From Melitaea cinxia (lineage: Eukaryota > Arthropoda > Insecta > Lepidoptera > Nymphalidae): a stretch of 64,000 nucleotides of DNA. Location: contig NC_059419.1 of NCBI RefSeq assembly GCF_905220565.1, positions 7,679,326-7,743,325 of the forward strand, read 5' to 3'. Within the stretch, counting starts at the first letter, position 1; each line of letters begins with the position of its first letter. Under the pieces are notes generated by a model that was given only the letters and a program-made list of their open reading frames with translations, was not told where the DNA came from and made no database searches. The position numbers and the translations under genes are program-made. Below, in pieces: positions 1 through 11,800 of this stretch.

Positions 1-1656
1 ATTTTCTAGTTATAAGTATATTAAAATATTCAGAAATTTAATTCCTTTTTATGTGAAACTACCACCAAAGCTTTACTAAGAAAAATAGGACGTATCTTTC
101 AAATCAACCCAGGCACCCCTAGCTATAAAATATGGCTGTATTGACGATCCATAAAAATTAACGGACTACCAGAACGAATAACATTTCGATATTAATCTTA
201 ATTTGATAGTCGCATATTGTAGAATTATAGTTGATATTACGAATAACTTACTCTCAAACAATATTTTGCTTTGAGACCGGCGCCGGTTCTTTATGATGTC
301 GTATTAATACAATTTGTTCTATAGAGCCTAATGACTGAGGGTTATTAGTAAGCTTTGTACCACTAAAATTATTAATAAATTGCATTGCTAGATTGTAACA
401 GTAAAGTTCTCATAGATATATATTTTCAGCTTTCTTATTTTTAAATTTGACTACTAAATATAAATTTACATTTGAAGTATGATCAAAGAGGATACGAAAA
501 TATTAATAATATTAATAGTGACATAATGACTATCCAAAAGTAAAATACAGCCATAAAATATTATAATTTTACAAAAAAAAATGAGAAAAATGCTGAAAAT
601 AGCATTTTTTACGCATTATCACAAATCATCAATGTGCGCACCAAACAGTAAACAGTATACGTGACGAAAAGCCATGTAATAGGGAGATCTTAAGACTTTC
701 GTTATAAAGACTATTATGTAGGGATATGCTTTTCAACATAATTAAGTTAGTCGGGCAGTGCGCATGAGTCAAGTCTAGAGCGGGTCAAGAGTTCTCTACT
801 ACAGTCAGTTTTACAGATTTGCTGGTTCGTGTACCGCGTAATCTCATTATACACTAATAGAATCCAGCTATTCTAATTATTAACAAGTAAGATCCACTTA
901 TTAGATACAAAAATTAACACATTTTTTTTATCGTATTCGTGAAGTGCATATTTCGTGTCGTGATAAAGTGTTTGCGTTTTCAAATTTCATACCAGTTTCG
1001 AAATTGGAATGAATTTTATGAATGTGTGTATTTCATTTTGAGAAATATAGATTTTTAAATTACTTATTTAATTTTTAGTGTGGCTTATTTTGAAATTGTT
1101 AAGTACGCTGTTTCATTTTCAATGATTTTAAATTTCATTTTTGTATATTTAATCTTAAATTCATTCAAATTATAAATGCTAGCTGTAATAAAAAAAAAAG
1201 AAAATTAAACTAAATTTAACTAATAAAATATCACATCTGCCATAACTGTATCTAGTTACACATTAAAGACGAAAATAAAAGTAACTTTAAAAACGTGACT
1301 ATGTTGCGAAATACTGGCTTCAATAAATAAACCTACTTAAAAACAATTCAATTAAATAGGTTCTAACATAATTTAAAAACTGATAGAAAAAGGTTTATGC
1401 GTTCGCTTAAGTATTCAAATCCTGTAGCCTTTTTTCTAAAAGAAAATTGAAGCGTAAGCCAATAATATTCTTATTAGAATTTAACGTGGGTTATCTAACC
1501 TTTTTAAACAGAGTTTTATCGCCATTCTTACAAATGAATAAATAGATATTATTTTTTATAATAACTTAATAGCACTTAAAATATTTAAAAGGTAACATTT
1601 CTTGGCCTGGTAATATTCTATTTTATATACACATTTAATTTTTATTCTATTACTAG

Positions 1657-1660
<4 letters not shown>

Positions 1661-1700
<40 letters not shown>
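1661..1700. repeat. (AT)n microsatellite
   Basis: An uninterrupted AT dinucleotide run of about 40 bases. Confidence 0.95.
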
Positions 1701-1703
<3 letters not shown>

Positions 1704-2424
1704 ATAACCAATAGATATATACATTTATTTAGACATTTTACAATATTATACATATTTACAATTCAAAACTTGAGACTGAATATTTGCTAATATTACAAAT
1801 ATTATTTTATTGTCTGTATATATTACTTATGTTGTTATATATTACTTAAAAACTACTATAGTACGTTTTATAATGTATTCTTAATTATTCTTTTCTTATT
1901 TAAAAAAAAATAGAATCAAATTGTTTTAAATACAATCCATAGATCACAAGGAACACAATATTTTTTTCTAATCTATCTATTTTTAGACAAATACATATTC
2001 AATATTATTATTTATCGTATAATCAATCTAAAGGTATCTGATTATCGTCATTGACGTTCTTACACTATGTACTTCAATTCAATCAAATCATCAACTTTTC
2101 TGGAGAGAGAAAAAACTATATGCTGTTATATACTATCGCTATTGCAGAAAAGAGTGAGAAAATTCTACCTGAATCAATCCTAGTCTAAAATCAATTTAAT
2201 TAAGTGTCCTTATGCGTATTGGAATATATTATCGTATGTATTATATTATGTATCGTATATGTGTTTGCGTGTATCTATAAGTATCATATTATTTGTATCT
2301 ACGTGTGTATACATTATTATGTATGTGTGCATTTATATATTGTATAATTATTTATTTATTATATATTATATTTTTATGCTCAATATGTTTAGATTGTACA
2401 CGCTAATTTTGCGACTGTTTTCTG

Positions 2425-2545
2425 TGGCAGAACTACTGGAAGAGATTCCATCATGGGATAAGTAGTGCCTTTGTACCAGCATTGTTCATAAGAGCTATTT
2501 CCTTTTGCTATCCTAGTGTACATAAATTGTTAAATAAATAAAAAA
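2425..2545 (+). repeat. Non-LTR retrotransposon 3' tail fragment
   Basis: The segment with CTGGAAGAGATTCCATCATGG followed by GGATAAG, TTTGTAC and an AATAAATAAA end resembles the tail of the 5'-truncated LINE at 36850-37495. It is read as a short, 5'-truncated copy of the same family. Confidence 0.45.
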
Positions 2546-4224
2546 TAATAGATTCACATGTTGATTGTTATTTTGTTTTTTCTTGTACAAGATTTTATTG
2601 GCCATATTTGATGATCCTGAAACTATTTTGCGATCCAATCATCAAATCTAATGATAATGTCAAACTAATAGTATCAAAATGTCAAAACCATCAAAATATA
2701 CTTGCGTGGTGTGAGAACTTCAACAATGACATGTGATAATCAGTTCCATTGTTACGACATTTAATAATAACAGAATAGTTTTAACATCTTTAATAGGTAC
2801 ATTCTTTCACTCATTAAAATAGAGATGACCCCGATGGATAAAAGAAGTGCCTCCTACAAACATAGGCCTTGCGTTCGATTCAGTCTAAACTGCTTAGTTT
2901 TACAAAATTCTTTGCGTTTAAAAGTCATCTCTTTCTCGGGAAATATTTTTTCATTCAATATTTCGTTTATATACTTGGAGATAGAACAGTTAACATTATA
3001 GACTCTAACAGAACAAATCGATGGCTCCTAAGTATACTGAGTCAACTAACAATTTTCGATAATTTCATTTTTTAAGATATTAATAACATTTACTTCATTT
3101 CCTATCTACCTATGTTAAAAAAAAATTATATCCCTATAAACAACAAAAAAAAAATATTCTCATAAATCAATAACATAATATGAATTTTATTTTACACAGT
3201 TTAAGGCTATCAATTGATTTAATTCAAAATGATTATTAATTTTTTCTTGATTTTGTTAACATTTGAAATATTAAAACCTTACGCTCTTCTTATCGACTTC
3301 TTGTAAAGTTATTAGAAGTAAAGTTGACTCAGTATACTTAGGAGTCATCGAAATTTTCTCCACACCAGAATTACGACATAAATCGTAACTTATCTACGGT
3401 TTTCAATAATAAATCAAATTAATCTTCTATTTTACTTACTTTCTAAGCTCTTTAGCTAATAATCATTTCTTTATCTATTAACACTTATTACACATTAAGA
3501 CAAAATATTAAAAAACAAATCAATCGTCATACGCAATAGGCAACCTTATCGCTAACACAGCGATGTCTTCCAGGGTTCCAGGCAACCATTAATTTTTTAT
3601 TAATGTAAAAATATGGGAATAATATACCAAGCTCTTATTTATTTTCTCGTAAAACATAATTATAGGTGTATGTTGCCAGCATAGTTATTAAATTAGAACG
3701 ATGTCGTTAAAACTTTATCGTAACTATCGTCTAATATTTACAATATACATTTTAATATACTGAAATAAAAAAAGAATGAACATACAAACAAAAAGAAACT
3801 TTTACATGTAAATATTAGGGTTTATTTTGTGGGTTCATGTGTTAAGTCACATTTTTTCCATCATTTAAGTAGGTCTCGGCTTAGTGTGTCAGTGCGTTCA
3901 CATGTCTGAGGATTACACGTCGGTTATATAAGTACTCCTCATATATACCGGATTTCCGCATGTCTGTATGTAAAATTATTAATATTTTCATCGACTTTCG
4001 TTGATAAAGAAAAACGTAAAAAATACATTTAATTTCATACACACAGTCAGTTGAAATTGATTCTGCTGGGCATAGAACTTTTTCTGAGAATAGTACTCAC
4101 GTGGCGGACTTAGGTATAATTATATGAACTAAAATCATAACCAACCTTCCATAAGTTCATCCATAAGTTCATCCCTTTCATAAGTTAATGGTAAAAAAAA
4201 AGAAAAATCAAATGTATATTGTCT

Positions 4225-4440
4225 TACGGAAGGTCAAAGCTAAATAACACTGCTTTAAAGCAGCGTTGTGTTCCTGTGGTGAATAAGGTGACCAGAGCTC
4301 CTGGAGAGGGTCAAGAGTAGGGTCGGCAATGCGTTTGCAATGCCACTGGTGTTGCAGGGGTCTTTAAGCTACGCCAATCGCTTACCATCAGGTGAGCCCT
4401 ATGCTTGTTTGCCTATATGTGTTATTTATATGTGTGTCAT
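4225..4440 (+). repeat. SINE copy (GTGAGCC...TGTTTGCC family)
   Basis: It shares a body (GGTGACCAGAGCTCCTGG, GGTCGGCAA, ATCGCTTACCATCAGGTGAG) with copies at 20480-20770 and 55750-55928, and with minus-strand pieces at 55590-55700. The multi-copy nature is visible within the window. The superfamily is inferred from size and the A-rich 3' end. Confidence 0.7.
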
Positions 4441-5019
4441 AAATACATAGCGATAATTTTATTGTATTGATATAATTTCATAATCCAATTTAGCGTACAA
4501 ATCAATAAATAGAAGATGGACTTCTCCGAAGGCCACATAAATTGGGATGCTATTCGTTTTTCGTATCGCCATGGTTTTTATCTAATAGTGCTAAGTTAAT
4601 AATCCGACGTGGGTGGTCTTCTGGATTATTAGTTCTAACATAATTCTTCTACTTAGACAGCAAATAGCGCCATCTGTTAATGATTCTAATGTAACAATTT
4701 TCCTTTCAACATTTATTATTACTGTCATTTAAATAATTTAAATATGTTTTGGTAGACTCAAAAATATTTTCTGTTAAAATTTGTTACGAATTTTAAATAA
4801 CAAATCTTAAAACGCAATTAAAATTGTACATTCCTTTAAGCGCAGATAAATTCTGTAACTAGTTTACCTATCAGTGCTCGTGTACAGTGTATAATAGTAC
4901 CCTCACATTTCCGAGCTCATACCTTGGTTCGTATTATTTCCAATTTACTCACATACATTACGTTTTTATTCTACAAAAAATATGTCCTTTTTACATTGTC
5001 ATCTATATATTAATACGTG

Positions 5020-5160
5020 GAGCAAAAATTTTGAACCCCTTTTTACGAAAATTTCGCGGACGGAGGAGTATCAAATTTCGCACACTGATAGTTTATATAG
5101 AAAAGGAGTGCAGAATGATAATATTTGTTTAGATTATGTATAGAAGTACATTAAATAAAT
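5020..5160 (+). repeat. Interspersed repeat copy
   Basis: GGAGTAT-AAATTTCGCACA, TAGTTTATATAGA and AGTGCAGAATG recur at 33880-33975 with moderate divergence. The element type is unknown. Confidence 0.5.
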
Positions 5161-5244
5161 AAATATATGAATGTATAAAATATTTCATCATGAAGGAGGA
5201 TTGGAGTTTAATTCACCACTTTGTTTAATTGTGGGTTGGTGTAT

Positions 5245-5460
5245 ATATACTATGGTGTATATTACTATGAGTTACGATCGCTATCATCTTTACATGACAA
5301 CCGGAACCGACAGCTTAACGTGCTCTCTGAGGCACGGTGGGGACACTCACAAGGACAGACATCCAAACCGGAAAAAAGTATTTGTACAAATTCAAATATT
5401 CGTCCTGAGTGGGAATCGTCGCAAGTCGCCGGTATCTTAGGCGACAACACGCACCACCCG
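5245..5460 (+). repeat. Interspersed repeat copy (GACCGACGGCTTAACGTGC family)
   Basis: The block ACTATGAGTTACGATCGC ... GCTTAACGTGCTCT ... GGCACGGTGG is present again at 26840-27030 (plus) and 9870-10125 (minus). Its short open frames are therefore repeat-derived and not genes. Confidence 0.65.
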
Positions 5461-5899
5461 AGTAGAACTTTTTTCGTCTTCCTTTGAATGACCGGACCAG
5501 GCATGCCTGATCAGGACTAGATAAGGCATGTAACGCAGATGATTGGGTCTGGACCTGAACAGGATGAGATGAGATTTTCTGATCAGGTCCAGATCGGGAA
5601 ATCTGATCTCATCCTGATTAGCCGGTTCGGTCTGGTCCTTTTAAAAAACACGAATGTATATATTCTTGAAAAAATTGTTTAACAAAAAAAAGGCTAATTG
5701 ATATTATAAATATGTATGTTACTTAACATAATTATTATGATATTTATTTCCGTTTATTTTTTCCGATGTATTATTTATTTATGTTTCTACTTTAAATATT
5801 AATTGTTTTTATTTTTTTTTTGTTATTAATTAATTATTATTATTAATCAAATTTTATTTATTAACTTCTAATAATTAACTACTAATTAACTATTTCCTA

Positions 5900-6190
5900 C
5901 TAGCTGACCCGGCGAACTTCGTATCGCCTAACACAAACTTTATCGTATGGTATTAAAGTTCAAATTGACTTTTAAGTATTATCACAAATCTTTTGTATGG
6001 GAGTATAGAAAAGTGTTGTTTTTAGACTTTTTCAGGAAATTTAAATTTTTTTTTTTAGAATTTTTCTCTCCGTAAGAACCATCCTCGTACTTCAAGGAAC
6101 ATTTTAAAAAAAGAATCAGCGAAATCGGTCCAACCGTTCTCGAGTTTTGCGCTTAGCAACACATTTTGCGATTCATTTTTATATATAAGA
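5900..6190 (-). mobile_element. Non-autonomous Helitron, about 291 bp
   Basis: Read on the minus strand it starts with TC (TCTTATATATAAAAATG). It ends with the hairpin GGCGATACGAAGTTCGCC followed by CAGCTAG. The element sits between a host A and T, as Helitrons do. A near-identical copy in opposite orientation lies at 9517-9806. No Rep/helicase is encoded. Confidence 0.75.
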
Positions 6191-6301
6191 TTACTTACGA
6201 CTGCTCCACTGTGTAGAAATGGACTCCCTGCTAGACTGTCCTGATAACTATATATATACTAAGTGCGCTTAAAAACATTCATAGCGCGTAATTTTTGTAG
6301 G

Positions 6302-6590
6302 GCTATCCTGATCTGGACCGGACCGGGTTCAGATCCAGTATGCCTTACCATACTTGATTATATTTTACATCAGGCTATCCTGATCTGGACCGGACCGGGT
6401 CCTGATCCAGTATACCTTACCATACTTGATTATATTTTACATCAGGCTATCCTGATCTGGACCGGACCGGGTCCTGATCCAGTATGCCTTACCATACTTG
6501 ATTATATTTTACATCAGGCTATCCTTGTCTGGACCAGACCTGGTCCTCATAGAGCTTGCCGCAACTGGCATTCCTCATTCTATTCTGATC
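6302..6590 (+). repeat. 72-bp tandem repeat, about 4 copies
   Basis: GCTATCCTGATCTGGACCGG starts at 6302, 6374 and 6446, with a diverged copy at 6518, so the period is 72 bp. Because 72 is divisible by 3, one frame stays open for 149 codons and repeats a 24-residue motif. There is no sign that it is translated. Confidence 0.85.
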
Positions 6591-7440
6591 CGGTCCAGAT
6601 ACATGATCTGGTTGAGCCTGACCTTTTTTCTAGTCGGGCACTTCACCAGAGCAGGAGAAAAAGGTATAATGATCAGATACTTCATCATCCTCGCGTTTAT
6701 TTTTCTCATTAGAACTTTACTTATCGAACAAGTTAAGAAATATAAACTCCTAAAATTTCTGAGCTGAGAATGTCTTGGTCACAGATTATTTATATAGATA
6801 AAGACTACGTAAAACGTTAAAGCTTTCCGATCAAGTGTTTCCACTTCAAACGAAACAAATGAAATCTTTAGCAAGGCTTTCATGTTCGCGTTGCTAAAGC
6901 CTCAGAGCTGCGTTTGTAAATATTTCTTCAAAACAAAAACAAAAGAAACACCCATATGACCCGTCTTTTTAATGACTAAAATTTTAATAGCTTTTTACAA
7001 AATACTTATAAATATTATTATTAAATAATTTATTGCACAGTTAAATTACATACATTAAAGAAAATAATAAGTACTCTAACTTATAAAAGTGTATAGGCGC
7101 TCTTGTCACTAATAGTGATCTCTTACAGGCCAAATGTATGCAAAATGTTTTCCTTTTTTTCTGTCTGTTTGTTTCAACTAATCTATTAGTAACATATTGT
7201 CGGCAAATTAATCACTTTAAGATCACTTATATTACTATTAAGTAAAATAGTTTTACATTTTCAAAAGATAGTTTATTTTTCTATTGTGATCTAATTTTCG
7301 GTTTTTAATTAGTTTCATTTTATTATTATAATTGTATATTTCAAATTGTCGTGACATTTATTAATTTTTTTTTAAGTTGTATTTGATTATAAGAATTGAA
7401 AACAGTCAAATTGTTTTATGGGTCAAATTGTTGCCTGAAA

Positions 7441-7475
7441 TAAAGAATTATTATTATTATTATTATTATTATTTA
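7441..7475. repeat. (ATT)n microsatellite
   Basis: An ATT run of roughly 11 units follows AATAAAG, a context often seen at LINE 3' ends in this window (compare 60830-60866). Confidence 0.8.
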
Positions 7476-7870
7476 GAAATTTAATAAATTCGCACAGTGT
7501 GTGTTGAGTTTACTTATCCTACTGAAATTATAAAAAACCTAATTCGTCTATCCACACAATCAATTCTTTCAAAAGGACTTTCATAATTCGGTAACAAAAC
7601 AGAATAATATCGGTGGATACTTCTAAATGACCTTATATACATACATTTTCTTACCTATTATTTTTATAATTATAAGTTTTTCTTATGTAAATAATACTTA
7701 TACTATAAATACAAAAAGTTTCGGAGATTAATGGATAGATGAAAAATACTGAAATGATTGTAATGTAACTTGAGATAGCAGAAAATCGAAATCAAAATCA
7801 AAAATAGCTTTATTCAAATAGCCCCCATGAGCACTTTCGAATCGTCATTTTACAAATTAAAACTTTTATA

Positions 7871-8294
7871 ATTGTGTTTGCAGGCAAACGAAAAAAAAAC
7901 CGACTTCAATTATATTGACAAGTAATACAACGTAGGTAGACGAAAAAAAAAGTCAAGTAAATACGCATTATCAAAGATTACTGCAAAAGTTGAAATCAGA
8001 TTTCGATGAAATTTGAATATGACCACATGATAGACACCAGCTTTCGATTAAATTAAAAATCATTAAAATCGCAAATACCCAGTAAAAAGTTATGAAGATT
8101 TTCGAGAGTTTCCCTCGATTTCTCTGGGATTCCATCATCAGATCCTAGTTTCCTTATCATGATACCACACCAGTATCATAATACGCTTTCTAACAAAAAA
8201 AGAATGATCAAAATCATATGTTATCCCCGAACATACATAATATATATAGTATCGAATCGAGTAACCTCCTTCTTTTTTGAAGTCGGTTAAAAAA
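7871..8294. mobile_element. MITE-like element with AACCGACTTCAA inverted ends
   Basis: The inverted ends are AACCGACTTCAA at 7898-7909 and TTGAAGTCGGTT at 8277-8288. The interior (TCAAAGATTACT, ACCACATGATAGAC, TTTCCCTCGATTTCTCTGGG) matches the longer copy at 21239-21848. No coding capacity is seen. Confidence 0.65.
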
Positions 8295-8493
8295 TAAATT
8301 ATTATTTCTGTAAAAGTAAAGCTACCTCTGATTCAGAATGTAGATTCTGCAGAGAAGAATCCGCAAGAAACTTCCCAGTTACTCTTTTGAAAAATAAAAT
8401 ATAAACTGTGTTTTAGTACAAAATTGGTAACATCTTGCATGAATACAGCGTCACTAAATCCACACACATTTTCACCCACAAGAACAAGGATAA

Positions 8494-8645
8494 CAGATAA
8501 GCTTTCTTTTTTTCTTTGTTGGTTTCCGGAAACACAATACACAAGTACAAACGCCCAGACCACGGCAAACACCTATAGGCCAATACATATGTGTCATGTG
8601 CGGGGATTTAACCCGCAACCGCCAGCGCAACAGCCTCAAACTCAG
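8494..8645 (-). repeat. tRNA-derived SINE fragment
   Basis: On the minus strand the segment contains a B-box-like GCGGGTTAAATCCCCGC. It matches the copy at 19545-19750, including CACAATACACAAG and ACAAACGCCCAGACCA. The RNA polymerase III origin is inferred from this box. Confidence 0.55.
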
Positions 8646-8802
8646 TTTCTAATAAACTCTATCATGTCATATATCAACGTGTCAATATCAAACGTCAGTA
8701 TATAACCGCGAAAAGGAGTACAGATAAAAAAAAAGTACACATTTATTCTTATAATTTTCGTATTTTGTCCAGGTGTTAGTCGACGCATGGCGGGGCGGCA
8801 AC

Positions 8803-8873
8803 ATGTCGAGCGTGACGGGAACGAGCATGTTGCGCACGCGCAGAAAAGATGTCAACGTCAAACCGAACCGCAA
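8803..8873 (+). CDS. Coiled-coil gene, coding exon 1
   Basis: Encodes MSSVTGTSML ... VKPNR and leaves two bases (AA). The donor is GTGAGT. The exon's acceptor is TTGTCCAG at 8765-8772, so 8773-8802 is either 5' UTR or additional coding sequence (VLVDAWRGGN is open). Confidence 0.75.
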
Positions 8874-11800
8874 GTGAGTAAACAATAATTATAAATGTGT
8901 GTCTTATATGATTATTGGCATTATAAGGAAAAAAATACGTTTTTTTGGTCACATTATACTATTACACACACTAACCTACACACACTCACATTATACTATC
9001 TACTATAGTTGCGGAAATGATTTCTGTACAAAGTAATATCTGTATGAGAAAATTTATGAATACCGATAGTTGACAACTTGGGGTACAAGTTGTTAATCGC
9101 GTTAAGTATTTAACGCTATATTTCGGGTAAAAAGGGCGGATTAACCCGAGACCGAAAAGCTAATCAATAAGGAACAAAAAAATATTATTAGAATTATATT
9201 TAATATTGATAATTAAAGTGCGAAGAAATAGAAAGAAACCTCTTTTTCATGTTTGGCGTTTGTGCCTAGCATACGAATGTAAAAATCACATCGCTGTGTG
9301 TGGCAATACTTGATATAATTTATAATAAAAATAAAATATACGTTACAATATATAAATATGCTATTTGTATTCCGAGTGAAGTCTATCATTTTTATACATT
9401 TATCGCTCGTAACTCCTAAACAGGTTGGATCGGAAGTCGTCGCGGGGCATGCTGTACGAGAACGAAGAACTACGTCTACGCACCATAAATATAAATGCAG
9501 AAGTTGAAAGAGGTAATCTATAATATAAAAATGAGTCGCTGAATGTGTTGCTAAGCGCAAAACTCAAGAACGGTTGGACCGATTTCGCTAATTCTTTTTT
9601 TAAAATATTCCTTGAAGTACGAGGATGGTTCTTACGGAGAGAAAAATTCTAAAAAAAAAATTTAAATTTCCTGAAAAAGTCTAAAAACAACACTTTTCTA
9701 TACTCCCATACAAAAGATTTGTGATAATACTTAAAAGTCAATTTGAACTTTAATACCATACGATAAAGTTTGTGTTAGGCGATACGAAGTTCGCCGGGTC
9801 AGCTAGTTGTAAATATTATTCCATTTTTGTATTTATTTATTTCTTGCGATTTCGATACTAGCACATGAGACAAACACAGATATTAATAGTGGTCTGGGTG
9901 TTTGTGTAGTTCTTGTGGGTGCCCCACCGTGCTTCGGAGAGCATGTTAAGCCCTCGGTCCCGGTTGTTATCATGTACACCTGATAGCAATCGTTACTCAT
10001 AGTAGGGAATATATCCGCCAACCCGCATTGGAGCAGCGTGGTGGATTAAGCTCTGGACCTTCTCCTACATGGGAAAAGAGGCCTATGCCCAGTAGTGGGA
10101 TATTACAGGCTGAAGCGTAGCGTGGCGTATTTCTTATTTGCATTCAATATTACAGACCGAACACGATTCATTAGACATAGACAAATAATATTTCATTAAT
10201 ATTAACATAGAAAATAGGATAACTACATATGAACATCATCAATAAAAGTAAAACAATGTAAAATTAATATGAATATCTTTATATTAAAATATCTTTAATG
10301 ATGATAAGTCTGTGATCCAGAGTAGCACAGGACAAAGCACAATGGCAAGCAGAGCAAGAGTCACTAGAAAACTTTATAAACTTTATTACAGTACCAACAT
10401 CTTCCATTATGATAATATCAATTTCTTACAATATAGTCTATGAAATTTTATACCAGTTTACTTAATAAGGCCTATTAGAGTAGCTTAATTCAAGATGGCA
10501 TTATCAAATTTTTAAACAGCAAAATTCTCTGCGGTTAAAAAAACGTCCTACAATATTCGCTTGGCTTGGTAGAGAAAACCTTCTGTCTAGAATGGAGAAA
10601 TTAATAGCAATAGTGAAGTAGCGTGGCGAAACAGCACAAATCTCTTTTCCTAATACATATCAAAAATATTCGAGTTATTTTCAAAAGCATTTTGTGATTC
10701 GTCATTTTACAAATTTCTGTTGATAAATAATTTAAATAGGTCAATGTTCAGTTCAATGTCGTCAAGAATTAAAATTTATGAATATAAAACACGACCTGTG
10801 GGTAACCATCAGTTATCAGTCACAATATTTTTTTTTCAGGTCAGTCAGACATAAAGAAACTGAAACGTGAGAACGAACAGCTCAAACGAGAGATATCCGC
10901 GCTCCGCTACGAGTATGACAGGCTCGACAGAATTCTGCGGGAGCGGCGGTCGTCGCCCGAACATTCGGACGTAGGTTGCTAATAGCATTTATTATATACA
11001 TGTTCAAAATTTTACGGTCAGTATCTACACTTTTACCTATACGAGACTTACAAACACTTTTACACCCAGTAAAAAGTTATGAGGTAATAGAGTACCTAAA
11101 TCGATTTTGATGATTCTGTTTTTTTATACAAAGCTAGTCTTATCTTGTGGTCCCATTTAAATTTAATCGAAATTGAATAAGTGCTTTTTGATTTATCCCT
11201 CAATAGGCCTCCATAAGATTGCGCCAAAAATGACGCAAATTCATGTGTTTTGCCCATAGTCACCATACTATCTAGGCGGGTTGGTGACCGCAGGGCTGGC
11301 TTTGTCGCACCTAAGACGCTGCTGCCCTTCAGCCTGTGTATTTCAAAGCCAGCAGTTAGATGGTTATTCCACCATCGGTCGGCTTTATAAGTTCCAAGGT
11401 GGTAGTGGAACTGTTATCTCTTAGTTGCCTCTTACGACACCCACGGGAACAGAGGGAGTGGCTATATTCTTTAATGTCGTAACCACACAGCAGTTATCCC
11501 TAATAATGCATATTTAAAAGATTATTTTTTGGACTATCTACGTTATATTACTTGCCATAAAATGATATCGGTTTTGTTCGTTTGCGAGCAAACACATTTT
11601 TTAAACTCCTGATATGTCTGAATGTTTCTGAGTCGCCTGTGACTATAAGTAAATCTCGTATAAGTAAAAACTTTTACTATACAAATATAAATTAACAATA
11701 AAAAATAAACGCCGGATTCACAAATCCCGAATAGGACAAATAACATAACTTGAAGAACAAAATTAATAGAAGTTTCACAAACAACGGCTCCCACTAGGAT

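Larger units (their letters stand above)
5486..6660. repeat. Composite GGACCGGACC-rich repeat element, interrupted by a Helitron
   Basis: Both flanks of the Helitron at 5900-6190 are built from the same unusual words (GATCTGGACCGGACC, GGTCCTGATCCAG, CTGATCAGG), so they look like two parts of one older element. The left part holds a strong hairpin: AGGATGAGATGAGATT near 5564-5579 pairs with AATCTGATCTCATCCT near 5600-5616. The right part contains a 72-bp tandem repeat. No transposase is seen, so a non-autonomous DNA element is only one possibility. Confidence 0.4.
1..8772. other. Gene-poor upstream region
   Basis: No convincing coding exon is seen between the left edge and the first exon of the plus-strand gene. 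The stretch is AT-rich with a few repeats listed separately. A 5' untranslated exon or promoter of the plus-strand gene probably lies here. One weak candidate is the less AT-rich patch around 740-850, which contains an arthropod-like initiator TCAGTT at about 805, but nothing proves it. Confidence 0.5.

Noticed and set aside
5171..5504. Overlapping short frames at 5.2-5.5 kb
   Set aside because: They lie in a repeat found three times in the window, with different frames open in each copy.
6263..6767. 149-residue frame as a gene
   Set aside because: It is created by a 72-bp tandem repeat. No homology, splice signals or non-repeat coding sequence.
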